Position numbers and translations under genes: made by a program
The notes under the pieces: model-generated
Seen by the model: only the letters and a program-made list of their open reading frames with translations
Told to the model about the DNA's origin: nothing
The model's database searches: none
Part shown: positions 43,173-55,945 of the stretch, piece after piece
Position numbering within the stretch: position 1 is the stretch's first letter
Layout: every line of letters starts with the position of its first letter
NCBI GenBank assembly: GCA_015680685.1
Contig: MNCI01001036.1
Span: 22,373-86,372, forward strand
DNA: 64,000 nt
Source of the DNA: Gnetum montanum
Lineage: Eukaryota > Streptophyta > Gnetopsida > Gnetales > Gnetaceae
Reading direction: 5' to 3'

Positions 43173-46100
43173 CATATGTAGATAGGAAAATGTAGTGATA
43201 CAAAATTTACTCCAAGTGATACACAATCTAGATGCATTAGTAGCATAAGCTCCTTTATTAAAAAGAAGCTATCATGGGCTAATTTTCTTAAGCATATATT
43301 TTGAAATTATAATATGATTGTAATTTTAGTATTCACTTAACTTGTACCATGCCTTTTAAATTTTTTTAAGAATTGAAGAACCAAAAAATAAAAATGGTCT
43401 AAGGAAAACAAGGATAGTGAAGGAAGTCATTAGAAGATCAACTGTTATTATTCTTAGGTTTTTTTTACATCAATATGTTTCCTAAAAGGAGCATCCAAAC
43501 ATCATCTTCATTAATGTACTTTGCAATCTATTTTACTATAAGAGAACTACCCTAGTTATAACAATTAATGAAGCCAAGTCCTTTATCTTTCTTACTACTA
43601 GTGAAAATATTCCAAGAAACTCCAGAAAAAAATTTCTATGTTAGCAAACCAAAGAAACTAACCAAGAATATAATTAATTCCATCATAAGATGTTTTAGAA
43701 GGAGTCCAATAACTAGAGTAATAAACATGAGTTGATTGAAGAATTTTCTTAATAACGAAGACTTTGCCAACAAGAGTAAACTGTTTTTTCTTTCTATTTA
43801 TCAAGTTCCTTTTCAATTTTATTAACCACATAATATCACAACATAGTAAGATTAGGCTCCAAAGAAAAGGATATTTCTAAAATTTTGAAGATAAAAGCTA
43901 AAATGCTGATTGAAGTGGTTTCATTAATTTGTAGAAATGTAATACTTCTAGTAGGCAATATTGAATAGATTAATGCAACTTCATGATATATACTTGCAAA
44001 ACTGTGCACAATATATTAAAATAACAAAAGAAAATTACAACTAGAGTATTAATATTAGACCATAAAAATGAAAAAAGATAATAAAACATAAAAATAGTTA
44101 GGAAAATCAAAATGGTTAAGAAATGAAAAATGTTTTTAACAAGTCAAAAAATCTTAAGAAATGAGAATATATATATATATATATATAATGATAAAAAATG
44201 AAAACAGTTCAAAATATTGAATATTCTTAACACAAAATTTCTTTAACTAATCTCATCTACCTCATAACTAAGATTAGAAATGGAGATTTGGTAGATGGAG
44301 TATGCACTATCTAGATCATATACTATAGGTTTCATACTCATTATCTTTAGTAATTTACTTTTCTATTTATCATTTGATGGTCATTAATTTTTCATAATCA
44401 AGATAAATGTATTTTAATGAATTATAGATTGTTCTCTTTCTAAATAATTTAGATATATTTTATTTTTGAATTTTAATTATTTCTTAATTAACACTTTCTT
44501 CTTGTGTATAGTAAGGTTGAATAACTTCTTTTGGGATTCTACAAATAACTAGATTGGATAATTTCCTATTATATTTCTTCTATTTGGTCCACTCTCTTAC
44601 TATAAGAAATAATAAACTATTTTGATGGTTCCATACATATTTGAGATGTTTTTATTTTATCCTCTACTGGTCATTGAGGGACTTCTTATTTAGTGATTAT
44701 TACATAAACATATTTCTATACAAAATGTTTCTTTTCACATTTCTTACATGCTATGATAGTTGTAGTTTTTACATTTCAAATTTTCTACACACAGAAATAC
44801 TATGTTTCATCATAGTTAATACATGAAGCTCTCTTCCTCTTCATTGTACCATGTTCATTTTTCTTTGCAATTTTCAAGAAAATATCTTTAATGGTCAACT
44901 TTACATGTATCAGCCATGCCATTCCCATTATAATAAGAAAGTCATCTTTATTGCTCATAGTATGAATTACTAGAAAATCAATAGGATAGGATCATCTATT
45001 AACAATATTTATAAGATCTTCCATCACTCTAAGTTGTACTATAACTAATTAGTCTACAAACTCTAATTTGATGTTACTCTTTTATAGTGCTTGTAGGTTT
45101 CATCTTTTTTACATGTCTAGAGAAATGATGTTCATTCATGAACTTGAATCTAATAGATCTTTACATAGTAGATAGATTGCAACATAAAAAAATAAACTAG
45201 TGGACTGCTAAGGTTTATCCTTTAAATGGAAGGAACCTCGCTTTTATCTAATATATGACTACATGGGTGAGCATAACCATTTTGATAGCAGGATCAACTA
45301 CTGTCTATTTTGTTATTTGTTGTTAAGATGCATGAGGAGGCATACTAACTGCATTTTGTGCCATTGGTTATTAAATTTTCAATGAATTAGATGGATGAAT
45401 GGATCAACCAAAAATGTGCATAAACTTATATTTTTTCATAAAAAATAATTATTTCTAATTTTGTGCTTAGAAATAGTAGTCTCAGTATTCATATACATAT
45501 AAACCATACAAGTAGCATTTCTTTATTATGGTTGTGGTAGTAGCTTTTCTTGCACTTGAGATGAAGGTATGGAGGATAAAGAAGTTTGAGACAAATGAGG
45601 TACAAAAGGTGTAGCTATATAGCTTATTATAGTAGTTCTATGGTATTTTGGGAGGTAATAATTATGTCTAGGAGAAGCAACACTTGTTAGAGAGACACAT
45701 TATTACATAAAGTACTTGTATAGATTAAGTTGGTGGTATGCATATTATTGGTATGATGATGACATCCTTCATAATCATGGAGTTTCCCACTATTGCATGC
45801 TAATATTACCCTTAAGGCTTAGATGTTATTCTACTTTAATAGTATAAGATCAATTTGTAATTACTTTATACATATGTCAAGCTTCCTAGCATATGTTTTT
45901 TAATAAACTTTTGATTCAAAGCATAAGTACTTGATTATTATACAACTACAATCATTTATAACACAATAAGGAAAAAACCCTTAGAATGTTTATACTAGAA
46001 ATAGTCATAGTTAACATTAGTTTCTATGTTTGAATCAGATGCTTCTTCATCAACAACTACTTCGCTTTTGGCTTGAATTTGTCCTTCATCTTCTTTACTA

Positions 46101-46684
46101 ACTCTTGTTTACATTCTAGTGCTTTTCTCCTATTTAATTTTCTTTTTATTTTTCTTTAATGTGGTTTAAAATTTTTTATTTATAACATCACACATTTTGT
46201 TGATCTTTGTCACTATTTTTAAGATTATTTTTTGAATTGACAGGATCTTCTACTATACCATCTCTTGAGATTCAATGATTTTACTTATCTATTCTTGGGA
46301 GATGGATCCATATTATATTGCTCTATAACTTTTCTTTCTCAAAGCTATCTTTCCTTTCTAGTTACTTGATCTCTAAGTTTTTGAATATGATGGGCTTTTA
46401 GTTCTAACAATTACCCTTGAGCATTGATCTCAAAAGTCTCATAAGTTTTTTTTTTTTATCAAAAAGAAAATGTCACAAATTTCTTCTTTTTGAAAGAAAT
46501 CATGACATATGCATTTGTAAAGAAGAGTATAATATCTATCCAAGGTAGCATCTATTTACTTATGAATGTTCTACTTTCATCTTTAGATTTGTTTCCTTAT
46601 ACTAAATAAACAAGTGTAAGTGTGATACTTTTCATTAAAACTTTCTAGCATAGTTTTCCACCTTTTGATGAAGTTTGGTTTGTA
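43173..46684. other. AT-rich stretch without a supported gene
   Basis: No open frame above about 70 codons carries a motif I recognise. An (AT)n microsatellite is at 44,168-44,187. On the minus strand a charged segment at about 46,030-46,130 could be a worn coding remnant, but stops are too frequent to assign it. Confidence 0.6.
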
Positions 46685-47242
46685 CTACTCATTGCTCAGC
46701 GTAGCGTATTCTGAGTCTTGATTACATAACCTAAGGGATTGTCTTGGTCTTGCCAGCCTTGTAGGGTTGTCAATCCTAGTCTCTTGTTGGATGGGCAAGA
46801 TGTTGAGTGTGTTTGAGACTAATGTTGACGGTTAATCTAGATTCATGGTCACAGATCAGGTTGCAAGGGGACTGTAGAGGTTGCTGGCTACAAAACATGG
46901 TGAACTACATTGAAACTGACTTTGTCTTAGCTAACATCACTGACTATGATAACTACACTCTCCACGCTAGCAAGCAGACTATGCTCTCCATGCCAAAGAG
47001 TGAACTACACTAACTATGCTCTCCATGCTAAAGAGTGGACTATGCTAACTATGCCGGAGATGACTACACTCCAACTAAAGAGAATGAGCACTTAGCAATA
47101 GTGAAAACAAGTGTGATTTGGGTTGCTATGAGGGGTCCCGAGGGGAGAACTATAAGGTTCAATCTACACTGATAGGTTGATAGATAACTACGATGCAGAG
47201 AGCATGCAAGACAACCACAACAAAGTTTGAAAAAGTGATTTG
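46685..47242 (-). mobile_element. leader remnant of a third, diverged Tat-like element
   Basis: It sits on the internal side of the LTR at 47,267, next to a primer site of the Tat-like type. It contains repeated ACTATGCTCTCCATGC phrases (46,970-47,075). The rest of the element is absent; sequence to the left is unrelated AT-rich DNA. Confidence 0.6.
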
Positions 47243-47260
47243 GCCCTCCTTCTAGCACTA
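47243..47260 (-). other. primer binding site of the third Tat-like element
   Basis: On the minus strand it reads TAGTGCTAGAAGGAGGGC. It differs at a few bases from the site used by the giant element and lies six bases inside the LTR end. Confidence 0.65.
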
Positions 47261-47653
47261 GAGAATTGTGATGACTAAAAATGTCAATGGCTGGAACATC
47301 AAGGTCCATGAGCGCATAGCCTATCCTTGAACCTATGCAAGGGCTTGTTGGAGATAGAGACGGGGTGCCCTGAATGATCTAGTCGATTAAGCAAGGACTT
47401 ACCAGAAGCAATGAGGGTGTAGTATGGTTAGCTGCAATGTTGATGTGAGATAGTGTTAAGTGTGTAGGTAGTGTTTGTGGTGTTAACAATGTTTATGATG
47501 CTGAGCATAGTCACAGGTTCCTGAGAGGACATAAGCATAGTCAAAAAATTTAGTGAAGTGGGAGGTATCAATGCATGTAGACCACCACCCAAGTCAAGTT
47601 TTAGGTACAACTATGTGGTAAAATAGTGAAAATGTAAGTAAAATGCAAAAAAT

Positions 47654-47656
<3 letters not shown>

Positions 47657-47684
<28 letters not shown>

Positions 47685-47700
47685 NNNNNNNNGAGAGAGG
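47657..47700. repeat. (GA)n microsatellite with short gap
   Basis: The GA repeat is interrupted by eight N at 47,685-47,692, probably an unresolved repeat length. Confidence 0.95.
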
Positions 47701-48543
47701 TGGAACACCACCCCAAATGGGGTTGAGTGTAGTTAACACCAAAAGGGGTTAGAAGGTACATGGTGTATAATAGGCATAGTAAACAGCGTAGTCATAGTCT
47801 CCAGGGTGTCTCGCCATGAAGACTGATGTTTTTCCAAGGTGTCTATGTCTACTAGGTTGGCCATTGTGGTGTACTATTGGTTGTGATGTTCTATTAAGCT
47901 GTGGTGATCTATGGTGATTTGCAACTTTGCCTCTTCTTGGTTCACCAAAATGCCTTTGGTTTTCTCCCAAGTGCTCCTTAGATTTGTCCGCCCTTCGATT
48001 TGCCAACCCTAAAAACTTTGATGGCATGGGTATTTATAGGTCTAGGGTTAGTGAAAATGTGGGATGGCTGCCATGTGGTGAAGGGGATGGTTGGGACTAC
48101 ACTCAGTGTAGTCAATATTCATGTTGTGTATCGATGGGGTTGGTTGTGTTATGCTTTGTTGTGCTCTACCGAACTCTATGAGACTAAGACTATGACTACG
48201 TTGCCAACCACATGTGTGTGCCGAGAAGACTACAAGGTACCTAAAAAATCAAAGCCAGAGACTATGCTCCATGGGACTACACTCTCCATGGTCTCACGTC
48301 CAACTGAGTGTAGTTACAATTTTGGGGCAAAAGGGGATACAAGAAAAATAAAGCATTTTGCCAACTATGCTTGCTATAGGTGAGTTGACTACATTCTGGA
48401 GCTGAGCCAAGCATCATTGCTGTGTTGTGAAGGCCGTTGGGGACTATTCTGGCTGACTACACTTTCTACGAGAGGCTGACTATGCTTTAGGTTAGGAAGA
48501 GCATAGTCTCATTGTCAGTGAAATTTGAGAGAAAATGGATTTT

Positions 48544-49010
48544 TGCATACTACACTCTCCACAAGAGGTTAACTACACTCCCAACTGGGATCAAGCGTAG
48601 TCTCAACACTTAGAGAAATTTGCAAAAAATGACCTTTGTGTTGATTACGCTCTCTATGAGAGGCTAACTATGCTCCCATCTAGGATGGAGCGTAGTCTCA
48701 ACACTTAGAAGAAATTTAAAAAACTAGCCCTTATGTTGACTATGCTTTCTACGGGAGGCTGACTATGCTCTCAACTAGGGTTGAGCATAGTGTCAACACT
48801 TTTAAAAAATTTGCAAAACCTGGCCCTCATGTTGACTATGCTCTCTATGAGAGGTTGACTATGCTCTTAACTAGGATTGAGCATAGTGTCAACACTTACA
48901 AAAAATTTGCAAAAACTGGCCCCCATGTTTACTATGCTCTCTATAAGAAGCTAACTATGCTCTCATTTGGGGTTGAGTGTAATCTCAACACTTAGCCAAA
49001 ATTTGTAGTT
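48544..49010. repeat. 95-bp tandem array with an inverted repeat in each unit
   Basis: There are about five units at 95-96 bp spacing (starts near 48,544, 48,640, 48,735, 48,831, 48,926). Each holds ACTATGCTC-(N)-GAGCATAGT-type arms around a TAG or TAGG loop, followed by CAACACTTA and AAATTTGCAAAA. The arm bases change together between units. Confidence 0.8.
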
Positions 49011-49043
49011 GGGATGCCATAGTCTATATTTGGTGGTGTTTCA

Positions 49044-49838
49044 GGGCTCCCTGTTTCACCTATAAATATGTGCTTACTAGCCACATTTATGGCATAAGTC
49101 TCATAGTTGTAGCAAAGCTCTAGCATTTTTTCCACTTGAAAGTTAGATTATTTTCTAAGTGCCTGCAGTAGTAGTCAAAGAATATATAGATCTTTATTCA
49201 AGCATTGTTGTACCTAAGCACTGTAGTGTGTGTGGCAATAAAAACAAGCTTTCTAATAAACTTGGCAGCACTTTGAAATAACTTAATTATTTCCTTTATG
49301 CATTTAATATTTCAAGTAATTTCCTTTAATGCTTTAAGTAATTAAATTAAGCTAATTGAAGCTAAATGAGGCTAGATTAAGGTAGATTAAATAGTAATTA
49401 ATTAAGCAAATAAGTACAACCACTTTGAGCATATACTTGGCACTTAGTAATCCTAGTAATGCGTAACATTTGGTAACCCAGTAACGTTAAACGTGTTCAA
49501 GAGGTGTACGATAAGTGGGAACATATGCTTATGTAGGACTAGTTAATGTTAGTTGGTTAGAGTAAATTAGCAATTAAATATATAATTATTTATTCTTTAT
49601 TCTTAGGAAACTTAGAACATAAAACATAAAAATTATAAAAATCATATGCCTCAGTTGCACTTAACGATACCATTGCATTTCACAAGTGTAATCGATAGGA
49701 TAATGATTACAATGGTTAGTTTCACCTTCTAGAGACCAATGTACTTAGAAGACCATAAGTCTAAGAAATTTGATTAGATCATGTGTGAACACTTAGTGAT
49801 TTGTATGGTTGGACGTAGGGTCCACTCATCATTCATCA
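49044..49838 (+). mobile_element. 5' LTR (3' part) of Athila-like element D
   Basis: It contains the CTATAAATATG TATA region, the R/U5 words of the family, and ends CATTCATCA. Its U3 start is missing, cut by the Tat-like LTR to the left. Confidence 0.75.
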
Positions 49839-49839
49839 T

Positions 49840-49857
49840 TGGCATCATTTCTAGGGA
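49840..49857 (+). other. primer binding site of element D
   Basis: It reads TGGCATCATTTCTAGGGA, a mutated tRNA-Asp-type site one base after the LTR end. Confidence 0.65.
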
Positions 49858-49995
49858 CTTGTAGTTTGATACGTGCACTATCTAGGACTTAGTGAAAATT
49901 ATTTAAGATCATTGGAATGAATCCTAAAGTTGCAATCATTAGAAAAATAAAAATAATAATCATAATTAAAGCACACTAAATCTTTCTTTTAGTCC

Positions 49996-52200
49996 AAAAT
50001 ATATTCTTCTCACAAGCATGATGAATCAAAACTACCAATGCCCCAAGAATTAAAAGTGATGTACACTCATCTAGATGAGTTTGTACCTAATTTCACCTTC
50101 ATCTTGCATCAGGATGAATAGCTACAATGGAGAGACATGAAGGACAATGTTGTGTTGCTACCTGATTGATCTATTCCTAGGATGCTACTTCAAACTCTTA
50201 AGATGTTGGGAATCCATGATCTTCAAGAAGAGTACATTGTGTAAGACCATAACTATTGAGAGTACTGTCCCACAAAAATACAACACAAAAGAGATCAGCA
50301 CCAAGAGAAGCACCATGAAGCTATGAAGGAAAAATGATTCATTAAACCCTTGTTCCTACTAAACCAAAAGGACAATGAGGATCCTTCCTCTAGGGTTTCT
50401 CAACATGAAGATTCTCCACCCCTTGACTTCGGTGAAGGGGGCTTAAACCCAAATCTATAATCCACTATTAACAATCCTAGTTCAAGCAAAAGTGGGAGTC
50501 AAGACAAGCGCTTAGGCAACCATCATGATGATGACAAACCTGATGATTGTTATTATGCCAAGTAGAGAGAAGGTGGTAGACACCATGGTGGTGGCAGTCC
50601 TTCTTCCTCTTCATCCTCTTCATCTACATTTTCTTCTTCCTCCTCTAACCGAAACCACAAGGAACAAAATCATGATAGAGGTAAACAGTGAGACAATAAT
50701 GATCGTAGGCCCTACCATGAACGAAGGGGTAGTAGAGGACATCATAGGCATCATCGAAATCATGATGATGATGAACCTTTTCTTGTAACTAGAAGCATGA
50801 TAAACATTGCCAAGGTAATCAAAATTCCAACTAGGCATGTGAAAGATGGCAGAATTAAAAGGTTGGATATGAATAATATGCCTAGATTTGAGGGGGTATA
50901 ACTCAAATCCATAAATCCATCTTCAAGCCTTTCATAATGCCTATGCCTTGTAGAACATCACAAATATTTGGATAAAACTTAAGCTATTTGAAATAAATTT
51001 GCAGATGGAGTGCGATGGTTGAGCTATTTAATGACAAATATCAAACATAATCCAAAGTGTCCAATTTGACAAAGCAAATCCAAGGCTAGTGATAAGGAAT
51101 ACATGAACCCTTAGACATAGCCATGGGCAAGTATTATTTCCTTTTACATAGATGTCCTGGCCATGGTTATTCTCAATGAGAGCAGCTTTGCCATATCATA
51201 AATGGGCTCCGATCATAAACAAGAAGAGCCCTTGGGGTTTATGCCAAGGGATACTATCAAAACTAAGGGTTCATTAGATCCAAATGCTCATTAATTAGGT
51301 TGGAAAAGAAGAAGGACTATTGAGGAATTGGAGAATAGAATTAGAATCCTTTCATCAGAAAAAGGGAGGTTTGATTCTATGATAGTGAAGGGAAGGCATC
51401 ACTTGATGAAGTAGTACAACAAAAAACTTGCCAATTCAAAAAAATATTTTTGAATATTCGATTAAGATGGATAAATTGCTCTAAAAATTGTAGAGGAATC
51501 CAAAAAGCAAGGTAGTGATTGTGATCGTAGAAGGAAGAAAGTTGAACGTGCCTATCAAAGGGGTAAGGGAAAAGCTACTATAGTAGAAGAGGTTGTGGAG
51601 TTAGAATTAGATGATAATGGTGAGTGTGACATTTGCCAATATAAACATCCTAAGAGATGTTGTCCTGTTATGTCACACTTGCAAGAATCTGGGGTGTATG
51701 CTCTAAATCCTAAGCAAGTAAGAAGGCAAGCACCTAGAAGATTACCTTATCCTCAAGGTAATCCAAAGTAGTTTCACCAACAAAAAGCTTATTATCGAAA
51801 TGGAGCTCCACTACAAGCATATGAGTAGTACCAGCAATGGTAGCATCAAGGCAATAGTACCCTTATAGGCAGCTAGATCCATATGGGTACTATGTTCAAC
51901 AATCCATGTCTTCGCATGAATCTTCCAATCATACTTCTTTTTAGCATCACTACTAACCTCTAGAGTACTATAGAGCTCATTCTCCATTTCCTAAAGGAGA
52001 GCCCCCATTTCATCAGTACCCTCCTCATTCTTTCGCACATGTCCCTCCACCCTTAACCTAATTACTATCTATTCCATCCATGTAGGGTAAGATTTCCATG
52101 CACCTGTAACAATGTAACGCTAGTAGGGTCATTAACTTATAATTGGTTACTTTGCCAAGTGGTTCAAAACCCAAACCTAGAAAAAGACCATTCTTTTGAA
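49996..52200 (+). pseudogene. gag: gag of element D
   Basis: It matches the host 2 gag in order. There is a decayed start, then THLDEFVPNFTFILHQDE (about 50,070-50,125), Ser-rich and His/Arg-rich stretches (50,570-50,760), the gag core beginning at about 50,800 (IPTRHVKDGRIKRLDMNN), and a zinc knuckle CDICQYKHPKRCC (about 51,628-51,668). Many stops and small indels are present, and no intruding LTR is found here. Confidence 0.7.
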
Positions 52201-52230
52201 CCAATAGGCCTATAAAGATCTCACCAACTC

Positions 52231-52840
52231 ATGAAACTAGTCACCTTGTGTCTCCTTCATCCTTTACATTTATTTCCTTCAAGAACCCTTCAAACTAAAT
52301 GCCTCCTAAGATCTTCGCAATCATGTTACCCCATGTTGTATCTAATTAGATCAAGGATGACACCCTTCCCACAAAAAGAGCTAATCCTAGAAGTTCCCTC
52401 ATCTACTTGTAGATTGTTGGAAATGCACCATGCAAGGCTCTTCTTGATTCATGTTCTAGTGTCAATATGATTTCTCAAGAAATGTATAAAGCCTAGAACT
52501 TGCCTCCTTTCAAAAAGAGCAACATTCATTTAGAATTGGTAGATTAGTCCATCACTGTTCCCTTGGGAAGAGTGGAGGACATTATGACCGCTATTTATGG
52601 GTGATACTATCTTGCTGATTTCCTGGTGATCAAGGTCAATAACTATAAGGGGAACTTTCTAATCATTATGGAAAGGGCTTGGTTGAGCATTTTTGATGCA
52701 TGAATGGGCATTAGAGATCTTTCCCTGGAAATTTTCAAGGAAAATGCATTTGGAAAAGATCAAGAAGAAGAGAGTTCCATGCATTGCATATAGTGATACA
52801 AGGCGCAACTATGTGTAGAAATTATGGTCTACCAAAAGCA
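52231..52840 (+). pseudogene. aspartic protease of element D
   Basis: The active-site segment reads LLDSCSSVNMIS (about 52,438-52,475). The usual Asp-Ser-Gly is changed to Asp-Ser-Cys. The IIMERAWLS region follows at about 52,665-52,690, where Gly of the GR motif is also lost. Stops at about 52,492 and 52,543 are further damage. Confidence 0.7.
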
Positions 52841-53039
52841 CATCAATCAAAGCATGTAGATAGTATGTAGATGAATTTAAAATCCAAAAGTGCTTACACA
52901 CAACAACCATAAAAAAATAGGGTACCTAGAGGCTGACAGTTGATCCTAAAAGCACCACACTTTTCATGGAACTAATTGAGAGCTTAACTTATGCCTATGT
53001 TGAAGGCAAGGATGGACTGGAGCAAGTTCATTTCTAACT

Positions 53040-54573
53040 CTACAATGATGAACCTAATGATACTTATTGGGAAGAGTTGGAAATCCATAAAAATCTTAAA
53101 CATGAGCGCTTAGAGTTAAAAACTCTACTTGCTAGCATAGAGTATGCATTCTTGAAAAATGACAAGCTTTTAATAGTCAATGCCAACCTTGCTCCTAAAT
53201 AGAAAGAGAAGCTGCTAAATGAGGTTAACAAATGGCCAACAACATTTACTTGATCATATCTTGAACTAACAGGGATTGATCCTAGGATATGCTGGCATCA
53301 CATCTATATGGATCCTTCCATCAACCTAAAAAGGTAGTTGCAAGGGTGGCTGAATCCCAAATTGAAGCAGATCATCACAAAGGAAATTGAATAACTCCTC
53401 AGGGTAGGGTTCATTTATCCAATTGCAGACTGTGAGTGGGTTAGCCCACTTTTAATTGTGCCAAATAAATATGGCAAGTGGCAAGTTTGTATTGATTTGA
53501 GGCTATTGAACATGAAAACCTACAAAGATCATTTTCCATTGTCGTTTGTTGACCAGGTGTTAGACACTATCTCTAGGCATTGTTATTATAGCTTTCTAGA
53601 TTATTATAGTGGCTATAACTAGATTCAGATCGTGCTAAAGGATCAAGGAAAAATAACATTCACAAGTCCCTAGGAGACTTTTGCATATAAAGAGATGCAT
53701 TTTGGTTTGTGCAATGCCCATGCAACATTCCAATGCCCTATCTGGAGTATTTTTCAGCAACAAATTGGTAGCGAGATGAAAGTCTTCATGGATGACTTTT
53801 GCACCTATGACACTACATTTGAGCAAGCCTTGGAATACCTTGAGTAAATTCTTAAAAAGTGTATGGAGACAAATCTTTGGCTCAATTAGCAAAAGAGCCA
53901 TTTGATGATCCAGGAGGACATTGTGTTAGAACATAGAATATCACAAACAGGGATTAAGGTGGACCCTAAAAAGATAAGGATCATTCAAGGAATAACCCAT
54001 CAACTAAAAATCATTAAAGATGTTCGATCATTTCTTGGGCACACTAGTTAGTACCAGAAATTCATAGAGAATTTCTCTAAGATCAGAAAATCATTGGTTA
54101 AGCTAACAAAGAAAGATGCTCCATTCATATGGACCAAGGAATGCAAAAAAAAAACATTCCAATATCTTAAGGAGAAGCTTGTAGAAACTCCAATTCTATG
54201 AGCACCTAATTGATCCCATCCATTTCACATCATGAAGGACACATCAAACTATGCCTTGGGAGCTATGCTTACGCAATTAGATAATTAGAAATGTCCTTAT
54301 TATATTCCCTACACAAGTTGAAGCACTATGAGTGCACAACCTAACTACACCACAATGAAGAAAGAGCTAATGCTAATGGTGTATGCTTTGGACAAATTCA
54401 AGCACTATGTGCTTGTATATAAAGTGTTTGTACACATTGACCACAATGCCATTTGCTTCCTTATGAAAAAACTGACGGTGAACCCCCATGTCATACATTG
54501 GTTGGTGATCTTGCAGAAGTTTGATATTACAATGGGAGATTGAAAGGGAATTGAGAACATGATCGCTGATCAC
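53040..54573 (+). pseudogene. pol: reverse transcriptase and RNase H of element D
   Basis: RT blocks run VGFIYPIADCEWVSPLLI, KWQVCIDL, YYSFLDYYSGYN, FGLCNAHATFQ and the catalytic FMDDF (about 53,787-53,801). The FMDDF form is typical of Athila-lineage RT. The RNase H part has SNYALGAMLTQ, MKKELMLMVYALDKFKHY and HIDHNAICFLM. Numerous TAG/TAA stops are present. Unlike host 2, the full RT-RNase H length is kept. Confidence 0.8.
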
Positions 54574-54851
54574 TTATCTTGGTTGTGATGGGATAATAAA
54601 GAGGAGGAGAGCCCACTCTTTGATCAATTTCTTGATGAAATCCCCTTTGTTGGTGAAATAAATGAACAAGTACCTAATGAACCTACATGGTATGATGGCA
54701 TTCTCACTTGTTTTCTCACTCAAGAAATGCCACAGGACTTGAACCACTAGAAGAAACAATAGTTTCTTCATCAGGCAAAACGCTTCATGGAAATTAATGA
54801 CACTTTTACAAGGTGTATGTAGATGGCCTGGTGCATTAGTGTGTCTTTGAT
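54574..54851 (+). pseudogene. int: integrase of element D, 5' piece
   Basis: This holds the RNase H-integrase linker and the first part of integrase. It breaks at 54,851 in a codon run equivalent to host 2 position about 35,980. The rest continues at 58,216. Confidence 0.75.
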
Positions 54852-55713
54852 TGATGAGCAGCTAGTAGGCCCTATGCCCAACCATACAAATCACTAAGTC
54901 TTCATGCATGATCCAATTGAATTTCATAGACTTATAGCCTTCTAAGTACACTAGTCTCTAGGAAGTGAAACTAACTATTATAATCATTGTCTTCCCAATT
55001 ACACTTGTGACATGCAAAGGTATGGTTAAGTGCAATTGAGGCATATGATTTTTATCATTTTTATGTTTTATGTTCTAAGCCACCTAAGAATAAATAATAT
55101 AGAATGAAAGGTATTTAATTACTAATTTAATCTAACTAGCTAACATTTAACTAATCCTAACATAAGCATCTATTCCCACTTGCTGTACACATCCAAAACA
55201 TGTTTAACGCTACTGAGTTACAAAATGTTAAGCATTACTAGGATTACCAAGCACCAAGCATATGTGCTTAATTAATCATTATTTAATTTAGCTTATTCTA
55301 GATTAATTAATTACTTAATTACTTAAAACAATAAAGGAAATTGCTTAATATATTAAATTCATAAAGAAAATAATTAATCTATTTCAAAGTGTTCCAAGGT
55401 TTATTAGAAAGCTCATCTTTATTGTCACACACATTGGAGTGCTCAAGTACAACAATGCTTGAATAAAGATCCATACACTCTTTGACTCCTATTGTGAGCA
55501 CTTAGAAAAATATTCTAACTTCTAAATGAAAAAAAAACTATAAGAGCTTTGCTACAAGTATGAGACTTATGCCATAAATGTGATTGGTGAATGTGTATTT
55601 ATAGGCAAAACAGGGAGCCTTGTCGACAAGTATGTGTTAACAGGTCAAACCTTACATTGAAAAGGATCACATCGATCACATCCCATTGATGTGGCCAACC
55701 AAATGACTAATCA
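54852..55713 (-). mobile_element. 3' LTR of element C
   Basis: The LTR is about 862 bp (TGATTAGTC ... CTCATCA on the minus strand) and carries the shared R/U5 words of the Athila-like LTRs. Confidence 0.85.
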
Positions 55714-55945
55714 TACCCCAACAATTGAATGAAAAATAGTCCTTGAGTTCTTTACAAAATTTGCGAAGGTATGGAATTATTGACACACAAAACAAACACA
55801 CAAACTACACAATAAAAAACTAAGTGCCCAAAGTGTATAGTTTTACAATGATTACAAAATTTTGGTGTTTAGGATGACAAAATTGAATACTAGGACAAAA
55901 TTGACAAACATAATTCCTTAGATGGTGCAAAAAAATTGGAGAAGA

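Larger units (their letters stand above)
47267..49043 (-). mobile_element. LTR of the third Tat-like element
   Basis: The LTR is about 1,777 bp and begins TGAAACACCACCAAATA on the minus strand, like the giant element's LTR, with a different body. It contains a (GA)n tract with an 8-N gap and a 95-bp tandem array of hairpins. It lies inside the LTR of the downstream Athila-like element, which resumes at 49,044. Confidence 0.75.

Noticed and set aside
45100-46130. Degenerate coding remnant on the minus strand
   Set aside because: Some charged runs look protein-like, but stops are dense and no motif could be fixed.
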